Assembly: GCF_029714325.1 (NCBI RefSeq)
Contig: NZ_CP121666.1
Coordinates: 6,975,001-7,039,000 of the forward strand
DNA: 64,000 bases
Direction of reading: 5' to 3'
DNA from: Bradyrhizobium sp. CB1717
GTDB lineage: Bacteria > Pseudomonadota > Alphaproteobacteria > Rhizobiales > Xanthobacteraceae
The translations under genes and the position numbers were made by a program. The notes beneath the pieces are model-generated. The model did not search any database. It had not been told where the DNA came from and was given only the letters and a program-made list of their open reading frames with translations. Position 1 is the stretch's first letter; each line of letters opens with the position of its first letter. Positions 50,843-59,301 of this stretch are shown here, in pieces.

Positions 50843-52579
50843 ATGACGATGACCCGCGGACTCCTGATTTCGATCGGCCAGCACTCCGACAGGGGTCGCA
50901 AGCCCGTCAACCAGGATTTCCACGGCGTCCTGATTCCGGAAGAGCCGCTGCTCAGCCTGAAGGGCATCGCGGCGGTTCTCGCCGACGGCATCTCCAGCAG
51001 CAGCGTGAGCCAGATCGCCAGCGAGTCGGCGGTCAAGAGCTTCCTGATGGATTACTACTGCACGTCGGAATCCTGGACGGTGAAGACCTCCGCCCGCCGC
51101 ATGCTGGAAGCGACCAATTCCTGGCTGCATGCGCAGACGCGCAAGAGCCAATATGCCTATGACCGCGACAAGGGCTATGTCTGCACCCTCAGCGCCATGG
51201 TCATCAAGGCGGCCACCGCGCACATCTTCCATGTCGGCGACTGCCGTATCTACCGCGTCGCCGGCAAGGCGCTGGAGCAGCTGACCGACGATCATCGCAT
51301 CATCGTGTCGTCGGAGCAGACCTATCTCGGCCGCGCGCTCGGCATCAATCCGCAGCTCGAGATCGACTACCAGACGGTCGAGGTCCAGGCGGGCGACACC
51401 TTCCTGCTGGCAACGGACGGTGCGTACGAATTCGTCGAGCCGCGTTTCGTCACGAGCGCGATCAACGAGCATGCGGCCGAGCTCGACGGCGCTGCAAAAG
51501 CGATCGTCGAGGAGGCCTATCGCCGCGGCAGCGACGACAACATCACCGTCCAGATCCTGCGCATCGATGCGGTGCCGGAGGAGGAATCCGGCGTCTTCGA
51601 CCAGACCACGGCGCTACCGCTGCCGCCTCTGCTGGAGCCGCGGGCGATGTTCGATGGCTACCGGATCATCCGGGAGATCCACGGCAGCAGCCGCAGCCAC
51701 ATCTATCTCGCCGTCGATGCGGAGACCGAGGAAACGGTCGCGCTCAAGATTCCGTCGATCGACCTGCGCGACAACCAGGCCTATCTGAAACGTTTCCTGA
51801 TGGAGGAATGGATCGCGCGGCGGATCGACAGTCCGTACGTGCTCAAGCCGCGATCGAGATCGACGCGGCGCAACTATCTTTACGTCGCGACCGAGTTCGT
51901 CGAGGGCCAGACGCTGCGGCAGTGGATGCTCGACAACCCCCGTCCCGATCTGGAGACCGTGCGCAGGATCATCGAGCAGATCGCCACCGGGCTTCGCGCC
52001 TTCCATCGCATGGAGATGCTGCACCAGGATCTCAGGCCCGATAATGTCCTGATCGACAAGACCGGCACCGCAAAGATCATCGACTTCGGATCGGTCAGGG
52101 TCGCGGGCGTCGCTGAAGCTGCGCCGAGATCGGCCGACGCGGAAATTCTCGGCACGGTCCAATACACGGCGCCGGAATATTTCCTCGGCGAGGGCGGCTC
52201 GCCCCGGTCCGACATGTTCTCGCTGGCCGCCATCTGCTACCAGATGCTCACCGGACATCTGCCCTATGGTGCTCAGCTTGCCAAGATCCGCGGACGATCG
52301 GACGCATGGAAACTGCGATACCGCCCTGCGGTCGATGCCGAGCGCGGCATCCCCGGCTGGATCGACGGCGCGCTCAGGAAGGCGCTGCATCCCGATCCCT
52401 ACAAGCGCCACGAAGACCTCTCCGAGTTCGTCTTCGAGCTTAGAAATCCCAATCCGGCCTATCTCGCGACGCGGACCACGCCACTTCTGGAGCGCAATCC
52501 GCTGCTGTTCTGGAAGCTGACCACGGCGATCCTGGCCTGCGCCGTCATCGCGTTGCTCGCAGTGCTCCGGCTGCGATAG
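50843..52579 (+). CDS. bifunctional PP2C-type phosphatase / serine-threonine protein kinase, tail-anchored
   Basis: This 578-residue fusion has an N-terminal PP2C domain (about 5-243) with metal aspartates D25, D48, D133, D192 and D231/D232, and a kinase domain (about 270-540) with lysine K302 (VALK), D396 in LHQDLRPDN and D414 in IDFG. The glycine loop is poor (HGSSRSH) and the catalytic-loop lysine is arginine (LR for LK), so activity may be low or unusual. A single membrane helix ends the chain (TAILACAVIALLAVLRLR). Such fusions recur beside nitrite channels in nitrate clusters and probably tune transport or reduction. ATG 50843, GTG 50840 and TTG 50834 are all possible starts. Confidence 0.87.
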   Translation: MTMTRGLLISIGQHSDRGRKPVNQDFHGVLIPEEPLLSLKGIAAVLADGISSSSVSQIASESAVKSFLMDYYCTSESWTVKTSARRMLEATNSWLHAQTRKSQYAYDRDKGYVCTLSAMVIKAATAHIFHVGDCRIYRVAGKALEQLTDDHRIIVSSEQTYLGRALGINPQLEIDYQTVEVQAGDTFLLATDGAYEFVEPRFVTSAINEHAAELDGAAKAIVEEAYRRGSDDNITVQILRIDAVPEEESGVFDQTTALPLPPLLEPRAMFDGYRIIREIHGSSRSHIYLAVDAETEETVALKIPSIDLRDNQAYLKRFLMEEWIARRIDSPYVLKPRSRSTRRNYLYVATEFVEGQTLRQWMLDNPRPDLETVRRIIEQIATGLRAFHRMEMLHQDLRPDNVLIDKTGTAKIIDFGSVRVAGVAEAAPRSADAEILGTVQYTAPEYFLGEGGSPRSDMFSLAAICYQMLTGHLPYGAQLAKIRGRSDAWKLRYRPAVDAERGIPGWIDGALRKALHPDPYKRHEDLSEFVFELRNPNPAYLATRTTPLLERNPLLFWKLTTAILACAVIALLAVLRLR

Positions 52580-52594
52580 CGGGACAAGGTCGGA

Positions 52595-53512
52595 TCACGC
52601 CGGCTCCGCCGCCTTCGTCCCCAGCGGCTTCGGCGCCATGCCGCCGCCGGGCTTGAGGTGGAATTCGTAGCTCATCAGATGCCACTTCCCGTTCGCCCTG
52701 GTGCCGTCGGGCATCGTGGGATCGTTGCGCGGCTCGACCTTGGCGACGAGGTCGTCCTTGACACCGAACACCACGTCGGAATCCAGATATTTGTCGCCAT
52801 CCATGAAGACGTGGGTGATCAGCGGCTCGTGGCCCTTGGCGTTGACCAGGAAGTGCACATGCGCCGGCCGCATCGGATGGCGCTTGGTCTGCACGATCAT
52901 CTCGCCGACAGGGCCATCGGTCGGGATCGGATAGCTGCACGGCAAAATGGTGCGGAAGAAGAAGCGGCCGTCATGATCGGTGATGAAGCGCGCCCGCGCG
53001 GAGGCGCCGACCTCGTCATAGTTCGCCTTCTGTGAATCGTAGAAGCCGTCGTCGTCGGCATGCCAGACATCGACGGGAACGCCTGCGAGCGGCTTGCCCT
53101 TGAGATCGGTGACGCGGCTCTGCACGAACATCCGCTCGCCCGTGAGATTGTTCGGCGAGATGTCGGTGCCATGCGCGGTCACCTTGTGCTCGCCGACATA
53201 GAACGGCCCGAGCACCGTCGTTTGGGTGGCGCCCTCGCGGTCCCTGTGGTTGACGGCGTCGACCAGCATGGAGACGCCGAGCACGTCGGACAGCAGGATG
53301 AATTCCTGGCGGGTGTCGGTGCATTTCTGCCCGGTTCGGGTCAGGAAACCGATGGCGTATTCCCATTCCTCGAAGGTGAGACCGGTCTTGCTCACGTAAT
53401 CGTGCAGCGACTTCACCAATTCCTGGAGCAGGAATTTTGCCCGCGTATCAGGCGTCTGGTCGAAGCTTCTGACGACGGCTTCGGTGAGTTCGGTCTCGTT
53501 GAACTGGGTCAT
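52595..53512 (-). CDS. intradiol ring-cleavage dioxygenase, probably hydroxyquinol 1,2-dioxygenase
   Basis: This 305-residue non-heme iron enzyme opens catechol-type rings. The iron ligands are visible as Tyr in DGFYDSQ and PCSYPIP and His in RHPMRPAHVHF. The helical N-terminal dimerisation part (LTFEEWEYAIGFLTRTGQ) and overall length resemble hydroxyquinol or catechol 1,2-dioxygenases more than protocatechuate dioxygenase. No other ring-degradation gene is next to it; it faces the kinase gene with 15 bases between stops. Confidence 0.86.
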   Translation of the reverse strand: MTQFNETELTEAVVRSFDQTPDTRAKFLLQELVKSLHDYVSKTGLTFEEWEYAIGFLTRTGQKCTDTRQEFILLSDVLGVSMLVDAVNHRDREGATQTTVLGPFYVGEHKVTAHGTDISPNNLTGERMFVQSRVTDLKGKPLAGVPVDVWHADDDGFYDSQKANYDEVGASARARFITDHDGRFFFRTILPCSYPIPTDGPVGEMIVQTKRHPMRPAHVHFLVNAKGHEPLITHVFMDGDKYLDSDVVFGVKDDLVAKVEPRNDPTMPDGTRANGKWHLMSYEFHLKPGGGMAPKPLGTKAAEPA

Positions 53513-53674
53513 GGTGCGTTTGCCCTCGCGTTTTTTCGTTGGCCCGGGCGGGCTCCCTGGAGGTGTTCCAGGCTGGACTCTACACCAGTCGGCGGCCCCG
53601 CGTTAAGCGCGACTGGCTTGGAATGGGGCCGCCATTTGGCTATCACCTTCTTGAGAAACTGCCCGGAGGAACTG

Positions 53675-54949
53675 ATGCTCGCCCCCACCCCCGCCTCGCC
53701 CGAATCCGTCGGCATGTCCAAGGCCGCGCTCGACCGCGTCGATGCGCATCTGAAGAAGCGGTACATCGATGCCGGCCGTTTCCCGGGCACGCAGCTCCTG
53801 GTCTATCGCCGCGGCAAGATCGCCCACAGCTCGGTGCAGGGCCTTGCCGATGTCGAGCGCAAGGTGCCGGTGAAAGACGACACCATCTACCGCATCTATT
53901 CCATGACCAAGCCCCTCACCAGCGTCGCCTTCATGATGCTGGTCGAGGAAGGCCTCGTCGCGATCGACGAGCCCGTCGCCAAGTACATTCCGGAGTGGAA
54001 GGATCTCGGCGTGTTCGTCGCCGGCACCGCGCCTTCCTTCCTGACCCGGCCGCCGTCCCGGCCGATGCTGATCGTCGACCTCTTGCGCCACACCTCCGGC
54101 CTCACCTACGGCTTCCAGCAGCGTTCCAATGTCGATGCCGCCTATCGCGCCGAGAAACTCGGCGAGGTCGAGAAGTCAGGCACGCTGCAGACCATGATCG
54201 ATAGCCTCGCAAAGATCCCGCTGGAGTTCTCGCCGGGCGAATCCTGGAACTATTCGGTCGCGACCGACGTGATCGGCTACCTCATCGGCAAGATCTCAGG
54301 CGTGCCGTTCGAGCAGTTCCTCAAGACACGCATTCTCGATCCGCTCGGCATGACCGACACCGATTTCCACGTGCCGGCCTCCAAGGCGCACCGCTTCGCG
54401 GCCTGCTATTCGGCGGACCCGGGCGGCGGCATGACCTTCCATGCCGGCCAGCGCCGCGAGGGGTTGACGCTTCAGGACGATCCGACGACGAGCTCGTTTC
54501 TGTCACCGCCCTCCTTCATCTCCGGCGGCGGCGGATTGTGCTCGACGGCCGCCGACTATCTCACCTTCTGCCGCGCGCTGCTCAACGGCGGCGAGCTCGG
54601 CGGCGTCAGGCTGATCGGGCCGAAGACGCTGGCGCTGATGACGACCAACCACATTCCGGGCGGCCGCGCGCTACCGGAAGTGTCGCGTTCGCTGTTCTCG
54701 GAAGCCACCTATAACGGCATCGGCTTCGGCCTCGGCTTCGCCGTGACCATGCGCCCGGCCGAGACGCTGATCGCCGGCAGCCCCGGCGAATACAATTGGG
54801 GCGGCGCGGCCACGACCTCGTTCTGGATCGATCCGGCCGAGGAGCTGATCACGATCTTCATGACGCAGGTTCTGCCGTCGAGCGCCTATCCGCTCCGCCG
54901 CGAGCTGCGCAGCATGGTCTACGCCGCGATCACCGAGAGCAATCTGTAA
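53675..54949 (+). CDS. serine hydrolase, beta-lactamase/esterase (class C) family
   Basis: This 424-residue protein has the nucleophile motif SMTK (SxxK) in YRIYSMTKPLTS, the tyrosine motif in WNYSVATDV, and a late GG-type motif in YNWGGAATTSF. It lacks a signal peptide, so it is likely a cytoplasmic esterase rather than a beta-lactamase. Start at ATG 53675, with a strong GGAGGA five bases upstream; the frame is open far upstream, but that is antisense to the dioxygenase gene. Confidence 0.88.
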   Translation: MLAPTPASPESVGMSKAALDRVDAHLKKRYIDAGRFPGTQLLVYRRGKIAHSSVQGLADVERKVPVKDDTIYRIYSMTKPLTSVAFMMLVEEGLVAIDEPVAKYIPEWKDLGVFVAGTAPSFLTRPPSRPMLIVDLLRHTSGLTYGFQQRSNVDAAYRAEKLGEVEKSGTLQTMIDSLAKIPLEFSPGESWNYSVATDVIGYLIGKISGVPFEQFLKTRILDPLGMTDTDFHVPASKAHRFAACYSADPGGGMTFHAGQRREGLTLQDDPTTSSFLSPPSFISGGGGLCSTAADYLTFCRALLNGGELGGVRLIGPKTLALMTTNHIPGGRALPEVSRSLFSEATYNGIGFGLGFAVTMRPAETLIAGSPGEYNWGGAATTSFWIDPAEELITIFMTQVLPSSAYPLRRELRSMVYAAITESNL

Positions 54950-54960
54950 CCCATTGAACT

Positions 54961-54987
54961 GATCCCGCGGCCGGCAGCCGCGGGATC
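54961..54987. terminator. bidirectional hairpin between convergent genes
   Basis: GATCCCGCGGC and GCCGCGGGATC form a perfect 11-bp stem with loop CGGCA in the 52-base space between the serine hydrolase and TRAP permease stops. No long T-run is present on either side, but the position fits a shared terminator. Confidence 0.7.
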
Positions 54988-55001
54988 GCACGATCGGACG
55001 C

Positions 55002-56321
55002 TCATTTCAGCATCTCCGGCACGATCAGGCGCGGCAGGAACAGCGACACGCTCGGCCAGACGATAAGTGCCGCCAGCACGAGCAGCATCGGAACCAGCAT
55101 GATCGCGGTGTCCTTCAGCGCATAGCGCAGCCGCACGCCGGCGACCGAGCAGGCGATCATCAGGCATAGACCGTAAGGGGGCGTCACCAGTCCGAAGGCC
55201 AGCGAGACGATCGATATGATCGCGAACTGGACCGGATGCAGGTCGACCGACTTCGCCAGCGGCTCCAGCACGGTGCCGACGATGATGATGGCCGGGATGG
55301 CGTCGAGGAAGCAGCCCACCACCAGAAAGCAGAAGCAGATGAAGAAGCCGGCCGCGACGGGGCCCATGCCCCATGCCGAGACGTTGGCCAGCAGCTCCTG
55401 CGGGATCCTGTAATAGGCGAGCAGCCAGCCGAACGCGCTTGCGGTGCCGACACAGAACAGCGCGACGCCGGCAAGACGCCCGGTGTCGAGAAAGGCCTTG
55501 TACAATTCGCGCGGACCCGTCTCGCGGTAGAAGAACGCCGAGAGCGCCACGGAATAGAGCACCGCGACGCAGGCGGACTCGGTTGCGGTGAACCAGCCGA
55601 GCAGAATGCCGCCGACGATGATGAACGGCGTCATCATGGCCGGTATCGACCGCCAGATGGCGCATCGCATCTCGACCCAGGTCGCCTTCGGATAGGTCGG
55701 GTAGCCGCGGCGCACCGCATAGATGTGCACCGTCGCCATCTGCGCGCCCGCGATCAGCAGACCCGGCACGATGCCGGCCAGATACATCGCCGCAATCGAG
55801 GTCGAGATCAGCCCGCCCCACACGATCATGAGGATCGACGGCGGGATGATCACCGCCAGAACCGCCGACACCGCCGTGATGGCGATGGAAAACGAGAGGT
55901 CGTAGCCCTCCTTGGTCTGCGCATCGATGAAGATCTTTGACTGGCTCGCCGCGTCGGCGGTCGACGAGCCCGAGATGCCGGCAAAGAACACCGACAGCAC
56001 GACATTGATCTGCGCCAGCGATCCCGGCCAGTGCCCGACCATTGAGCGCGACAGCGCCACCAGGCGATCGGTGATGCCGCCGATGCTCATCAGGTTCGCC
56101 GTCAGCAGGAAGAACGGTACCGCCAGCAGGATGAATGAATTGTACGCATTGAAGGTTTCCTGCGCGAGCGTCATCAGCGACAGACGCGGCTCGATCAGCA
56201 GGATCGGCACGCAGGCAAGACCGAGTGCGAAGGCGACCGGCACGCGCACGATGAGCAGGCCAATGAAAACCCCGAACAGCACCATCGCAGCCTGTCCGGC
56301 AGAGAGTACATTGCCGCTCAT
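55002..56321 (-). CDS. TRAP transporter large permease (DctM type), second system
   Basis: This 439-residue channel protein has about a dozen hydrophobic segments and the signatures FFAGISGSSTADAASQSKIF and GLVTPPYGLCLMIACSV. It works with the small subunit (overlap of four bases) and the receptor at 56918. It is distinct in sequence from the permease at 16394. No catabolic enzyme is in the same operon, so the substrate cannot be guessed. Confidence 0.92.
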   Translation of the reverse strand: MSGNVLSAGQAAMVLFGVFIGLLIVRVPVAFALGLACVPILLIEPRLSLMTLAQETFNAYNSFILLAVPFFLLTANLMSIGGITDRLVALSRSMVGHWPGSLAQINVVLSVFFAGISGSSTADAASQSKIFIDAQTKEGYDLSFSIAITAVSAVLAVIIPPSILMIVWGGLISTSIAAMYLAGIVPGLLIAGAQMATVHIYAVRRGYPTYPKATWVEMRCAIWRSIPAMMTPFIIVGGILLGWFTATESACVAVLYSVALSAFFYRETGPRELYKAFLDTGRLAGVALFCVGTASAFGWLLAYYRIPQELLANVSAWGMGPVAAGFFICFCFLVVGCFLDAIPAIIIVGTVLEPLAKSVDLHPVQFAIISIVSLAFGLVTPPYGLCLMIACSVAGVRLRYALKDTAIMLVPMLLVLAALIVWPSVSLFLPRLIVPEMLK

Positions 56322-56833
56322 CGCCGTGCCCCGACCAGAATGCGCATTTCATCGACGATCTGTTCGCCGGCAAAGACGATCCACGTCGCGCCGGTCACCG
56401 GCCAGGCGACGTGAATCAGCCAGAGCGGCAGATCGGCCAGCTCGGACGTTCTGTTCCAGGCAAAGCGGGTGAACTCCAGGCCGGCGAACACGAACACCAG
56501 CGCCAGCGCCAGCACCCCGAGCCGCGCGAGGATCCGCACCGCAGCCTCCGACCGGCGCGACAGGTCCGGCCACACGTCGACCTCGAAATGCTGCGCTTCC
56601 CGCACACCGACCATGGCGCCGATCATGATCGTCCAGACGAACAGGAAGCGCGCCATTTCCTCCGTCCAGATGTAGGACGGAATGAAGGGCGTGTAGCGCG
56701 AGATGATCTGCAGCGTCACGGGGACGACGAGAATGCCGACGCAGGCCGCGAGCAGGATTTCCAATAGTTTCGCATAGGCCGCCGTGACGCGGCGCCACAG
56801 CGACGGTGTGGACGGGACGGGCATGTCAGACAT
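56318..56833 (-). CDS. TRAP transporter small permease (DctQ type), second system
   Basis: This 171-residue protein has four hydrophobic segments and the DctQ pattern IWTEEMARFLFVWTIMIG followed by VREAQHFEVDVWP. It bridges receptor and channel in the inner membrane. I start at ATG 56833, where GGGAG lies upstream; 56863 in frame would add ten residues without a ribosome site. Its stop overlaps the large-permease start (ATGA type). Confidence 0.88.
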   Translation of the reverse strand: MSDMPVPSTPSLWRRVTAAYAKLLEILLAACVGILVVPVTLQIISRYTPFIPSYIWTEEMARFLFVWTIMIGAMVGVREAQHFEVDVWPDLSRRSEAAVRILARLGVLALALVFVFAGLEFTRFAWNRTSELADLPLWLIHVAWPVTGATWIVFAGEQIVDEMRILVGARR

Positions 56834-56917
56834 TGGGACTCCCAGCGGCAGCGCATCCGCCACGGCCGGGCAAGAAGCGGGGCTTGCCCGGAGGTGCCGT
56901 CGGCGGATGCAACGAGC

Positions 56918-57916
56918 TCAGGCGACGTTGATCTTCTCGAAAATGCCCTCCGCGCCAATCTCCTTGGCGTAGGTGGCCATCACGGGATCGGCGAGCTTCT
57001 TCATGGCCTCCCGCTCCTCGAAGGGAACGCGCTTGAGCTTGCCGGCCTTCTCGAGCGTGTCGAGCTTGACGACCTCCTCGCTCGACTCGAGCTGACGGCC
57101 GTAGTCGCCGGCCTCCTTGCCGGCCTTCATGATCGCGTCCTGCAAATCCTTCGGCAACGTCTTCAGCGTCTTCACCGAGAAGCAGATCGGCCGGATCGAG
57201 ACGGCATGCTGGGTGAGGCTGAGATGCGGGGCCACCTCGTAGAACTTCATCGCCTCGACGCCCGCCGCCTCGTTCTCGCCGGCCGATATCACGCCGTTCT
57301 GGATCGCATTGTAGATTTCGTTATAGGCGATCACGGTCGGGCTCATGCCGACAGCCGCAAAGGTCTTCGACCAGATCGGTGCGCCCTGCACGCGAACCTT
57401 GAGACCCTTGAGATCGGCGAGATTCTTGAGCGGCTTGTTGGCGAAGATGTTGCGGATGCCGCCGCCTGAATAACCGATCAGAACGACCTCGGCTTTCGCC
57501 GCGACCTCGTCGGCGATCGGTGCCAGGATATTGGCTTCGACGACCTTGTTCATGTGCTCGATGCCCTTGAACACGAAGGGCGCATCGATGAACGGAGCCG
57601 CCTTGGCGAAGGTCGACATGTGAGCCGGCGAGACGATGCCGTAATCGACCGCCTTGCCCTGCGACATGTACTCGAAATACTGCTTCTCGAGGCCGAGCGA
57701 GGAGTTCTTGTGCAAGGTGAAATTGACGGGCTTGCCGTAGTATTTCTTCACCAGCTCCTCGAACCGGATCAATGCCCGGTTGAAGGCATGGTCGTCGTTG
57801 AACTGCACCGCACCGTTCAGCGCGATCGGCGCCTGCGCCCTGAGGATCGACGGCATGCCGATCGCGGCTGCCGCAGTGGTTGCACCGATACCACCGAGAA
57901 ATGATCGTCGCTTCAT
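56918..57916 (-). CDS. TRAP transporter substrate-binding protein (DctP type), second system
   Basis: This 332-residue exported receptor has a twin-arginine-like leader (KRRSFLGGIGATTAAAA, cleavage near RAQAP) and the DctP fold, with the carboxylate-binding arginine probably in GLKVRVQGAPIW. GGGAGG precedes ATG 57916. It is first of the three-gene TRAP operon. The preceding open codons are in the promoter region. The ligand is unknown, most likely an organic acid. Confidence 0.9.
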   Translation of the reverse strand: MKRRSFLGGIGATTAAAAIGMPSILRAQAPIALNGAVQFNDDHAFNRALIRFEELVKKYYGKPVNFTLHKNSSLGLEKQYFEYMSQGKAVDYGIVSPAHMSTFAKAAPFIDAPFVFKGIEHMNKVVEANILAPIADEVAAKAEVVLIGYSGGGIRNIFANKPLKNLADLKGLKVRVQGAPIWSKTFAAVGMSPTVIAYNEIYNAIQNGVISAGENEAAGVEAMKFYEVAPHLSLTQHAVSIRPICFSVKTLKTLPKDLQDAIMKAGKEAGDYGRQLESSEEVVKLDTLEKAGKLKRVPFEEREAMKKLADPVMATYAKEIGAEGIFEKINVA

Positions 57917-58145
57917 CGTCTCCCCTCCCTTTGATGCTCCGGCCCTGTCGCCGGGCCGTGCGTGCAGCCGGTATGCGGCTTGCGAGGGGAAGCGTATGAA
58001 AAACCCCGGCGGGACGGAAGTCATTTCGCGCGCGCTGGAGGTACTCTTCGTCGCAGGACTTGCGCCTGCGCGACCTGCTGCACTGCAACTCGCGTTCCTG
58101 TCGGCGGCACGCCGCGTGAGCGGCCTCCCCGCTCCCGGCGGAAAC

Positions 58146-58189
58146 AAGACGGCGGACCTGTGCGCTGCACGCACAGACCCGCGCGTCTT
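58146..58189 (-). terminator. hairpin terminator candidate after the 26-residue peptide gene
   Basis: AAGAC and GTCTT at the ends plus an inner CTGTGCG / CGCACAG stem form an interrupted hairpin. On the minus strand it lies 12 bases after the peptide gene stop and is followed by GTTTCC. Confidence 0.5.
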
Positions 58190-58200
58190 CCACGGCCGAC

Positions 58201-58281
58201 CTAGTGCATATGACCAATCAGATAGATGCCGCCGCCGATCACAATGATCGCCGGCACGGCCCAGAGAATGAATACTGGCAT
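58201..58281 (-). CDS. 26-residue single-pass membrane peptide
   Basis: A short frame on the minus strand starts at ATG 58281 with AAGGAG six bases upstream and ends in TAG at 58201-58203. The product begins MPVFILWAVP and continues with isoleucine- and glycine-rich residues (IGGGIYLIG) before a HMH end, so nearly all of it is one membrane helix. Short peptides of this look recur in rhizobia as far as I recall. It lies 10 bases downstream of the small exported-protein gene and is probably co-transcribed. Function unknown. Confidence 0.65.
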   Translation of the reverse strand: MPVFILWAVPAIIVIGGGIYLIGHMH

Positions 58282-58291
58282 CACATGCTCC

Positions 58292-58525
58292 TTAATTGGA
58301 TGTGCAGACCTTGACGGTCTTCATGCCGCTCTCAGCCTCTGTGCGCGTCTTGTAGACCATGCCCGACGGGCTGACGACGGTCATGGACGCGTCGGTCGGC
58401 TTCTTGTCGACGATGGTGCACTTCTTGGTCTTGACGTCCTGGACCACGTAGAACTCGTCGGCCGCGAACGCCGGCAGGGAAAACGCAGCAACCATCAGTG
58501 CTGCAGTCGCCATCTTCAGCATCAT
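58292..58525 (-). CDS. small exported protein of unknown function
   Basis: This 77-residue protein has a signal peptide (KMATAALMVAAFSLPAFA, cleavage before ADEF) and a mature domain of about 55 residues with two cysteines (KKCTIVDKK and VKVCTSN) that could form a disulfide. The strong GGAGGAGGAG upstream supports the double-methionine start at 58525. Similar short periplasmic proteins with FYVVQD-type starts are frequent in Bradyrhizobium; I know no function. Confidence 0.78.
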   Translation of the reverse strand: MMLKMATAALMVAAFSLPAFAADEFYVVQDVKTKKCTIVDKKPTDASMTVVSPSGMVYKTRTEAESGMKTVKVCTSN

Positions 58526-58663
58526 CTTGTCTCCTCCTCCAATTGCCGGATTTCGGTCCGGTCGATTCAGAAACGGGAAAAAATGGTATTTTGTTCCTAT
58601 CCTCGGGGAACGTCGCGCGCGGCGAAAGGTTGTTGCGGCGCTTATGCTTGTGAGGAGGACAAG

Positions 58664-59005
58664 ATGAAGAAGCTGTTCCTGTTATCCGCCGCGGCCGTTC
58701 TGATTTCGACCGGCGCATTCGCGCAATCCACCGTGACCACGACCGGAACCGGTCACGCCGCGGTCGTTCAGATCGAGCCGCAATACCGCACCAAGATCAA
58801 ATCCTACGTCACCGAGCACCGGGTGCGTCCGGTTACGACGAAGGAGAAGATCATCGTCGGCGCAACGGTGCCGAGCGAGGTCGAGCTCGAAGCGGTTCCG
58901 GCCGATTGGGGCCCGTCCCTCACCAAATATCGCTACGTCTATTCCGGCGAACGCGTGATGCTGGTGGATCCGGGCACGCGGACCGTCGTTCAGGAAATCG
59001 ATTGA
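58664..59005 (+). CDS. DUF1236 domain exported protein
   Basis: This 113-residue protein has a signal peptide (KKLFLLSAAAVLISTGAFA) and a DUF1236 domain with the typical IVGATVPSEVELEAVP and YRYVYSGERVMLVDP blocks. DUF1236 proteins are periplasmic and abundant in Bradyrhizobium and relatives; the role is unknown. GAGGAGG lies six bases before ATG 58664. It is divergent from the small exported-protein gene. Confidence 0.88.
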   Translation: MKKLFLLSAAAVLISTGAFAQSTVTTTGTGHAAVVQIEPQYRTKIKSYVTEHRVRPVTTKEKIIVGATVPSEVELEAVPADWGPSLTKYRYVYSGERVMLVDPGTRTVVQEID

Positions 59006-59062
59006 TCAGGACTGACGGACGAGCGGCCGCCGCGAAGGCGGCCGCCAGCCGGAGTTGACCGC

Positions 59063-59155
59063 ATGAAACCGCATCGAGAGGCGCGGATCGCCGGGCTCAG
59101 TCTGGCGGCCATCTACGTCGTGTGTCTGCTGCTGACCGCGATCAGCATGAGCTGA
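59063..59155 (+). CDS. 30-residue single-pass membrane peptide
   Basis: A short frame with ATG 59063, GGAG eight bases upstream and TGA at 59153-59155 encodes a basic start (MKPHREARI) followed by a hydrophobic helix (LSLAAIYVVCLLLTAI). It lies 57 bases after the DUF1236 gene on the same strand and could share its transcript. Too short for a recognised family; supported only by ribosome site and hydrophobic pattern. Confidence 0.5.
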   Translation: MKPHREARIAGLSLAAIYVVCLLLTAISMS

Positions 59156-59301
59156 GGCGCAGGGCTCCCCGCACTGCGCTGCAAAATCCTTCCGGACCGC
59201 TCGTCACAAGCGAAAATCGTAGCGCCCTGCCAGTCCTGCCCGTATGGTTCTCGCCAAAATCATAAGCCGGCGCCGCCGCGCCGGAAGCGGGACAAGCGCG
59301 T

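Noticed and set aside
53060..53674. Extension of the serine hydrolase by 205 codons
   Set aside because: It is antisense to the dioxygenase gene, whereas ATG 53675 has a strong GGAGGA site and gives the normal family length.
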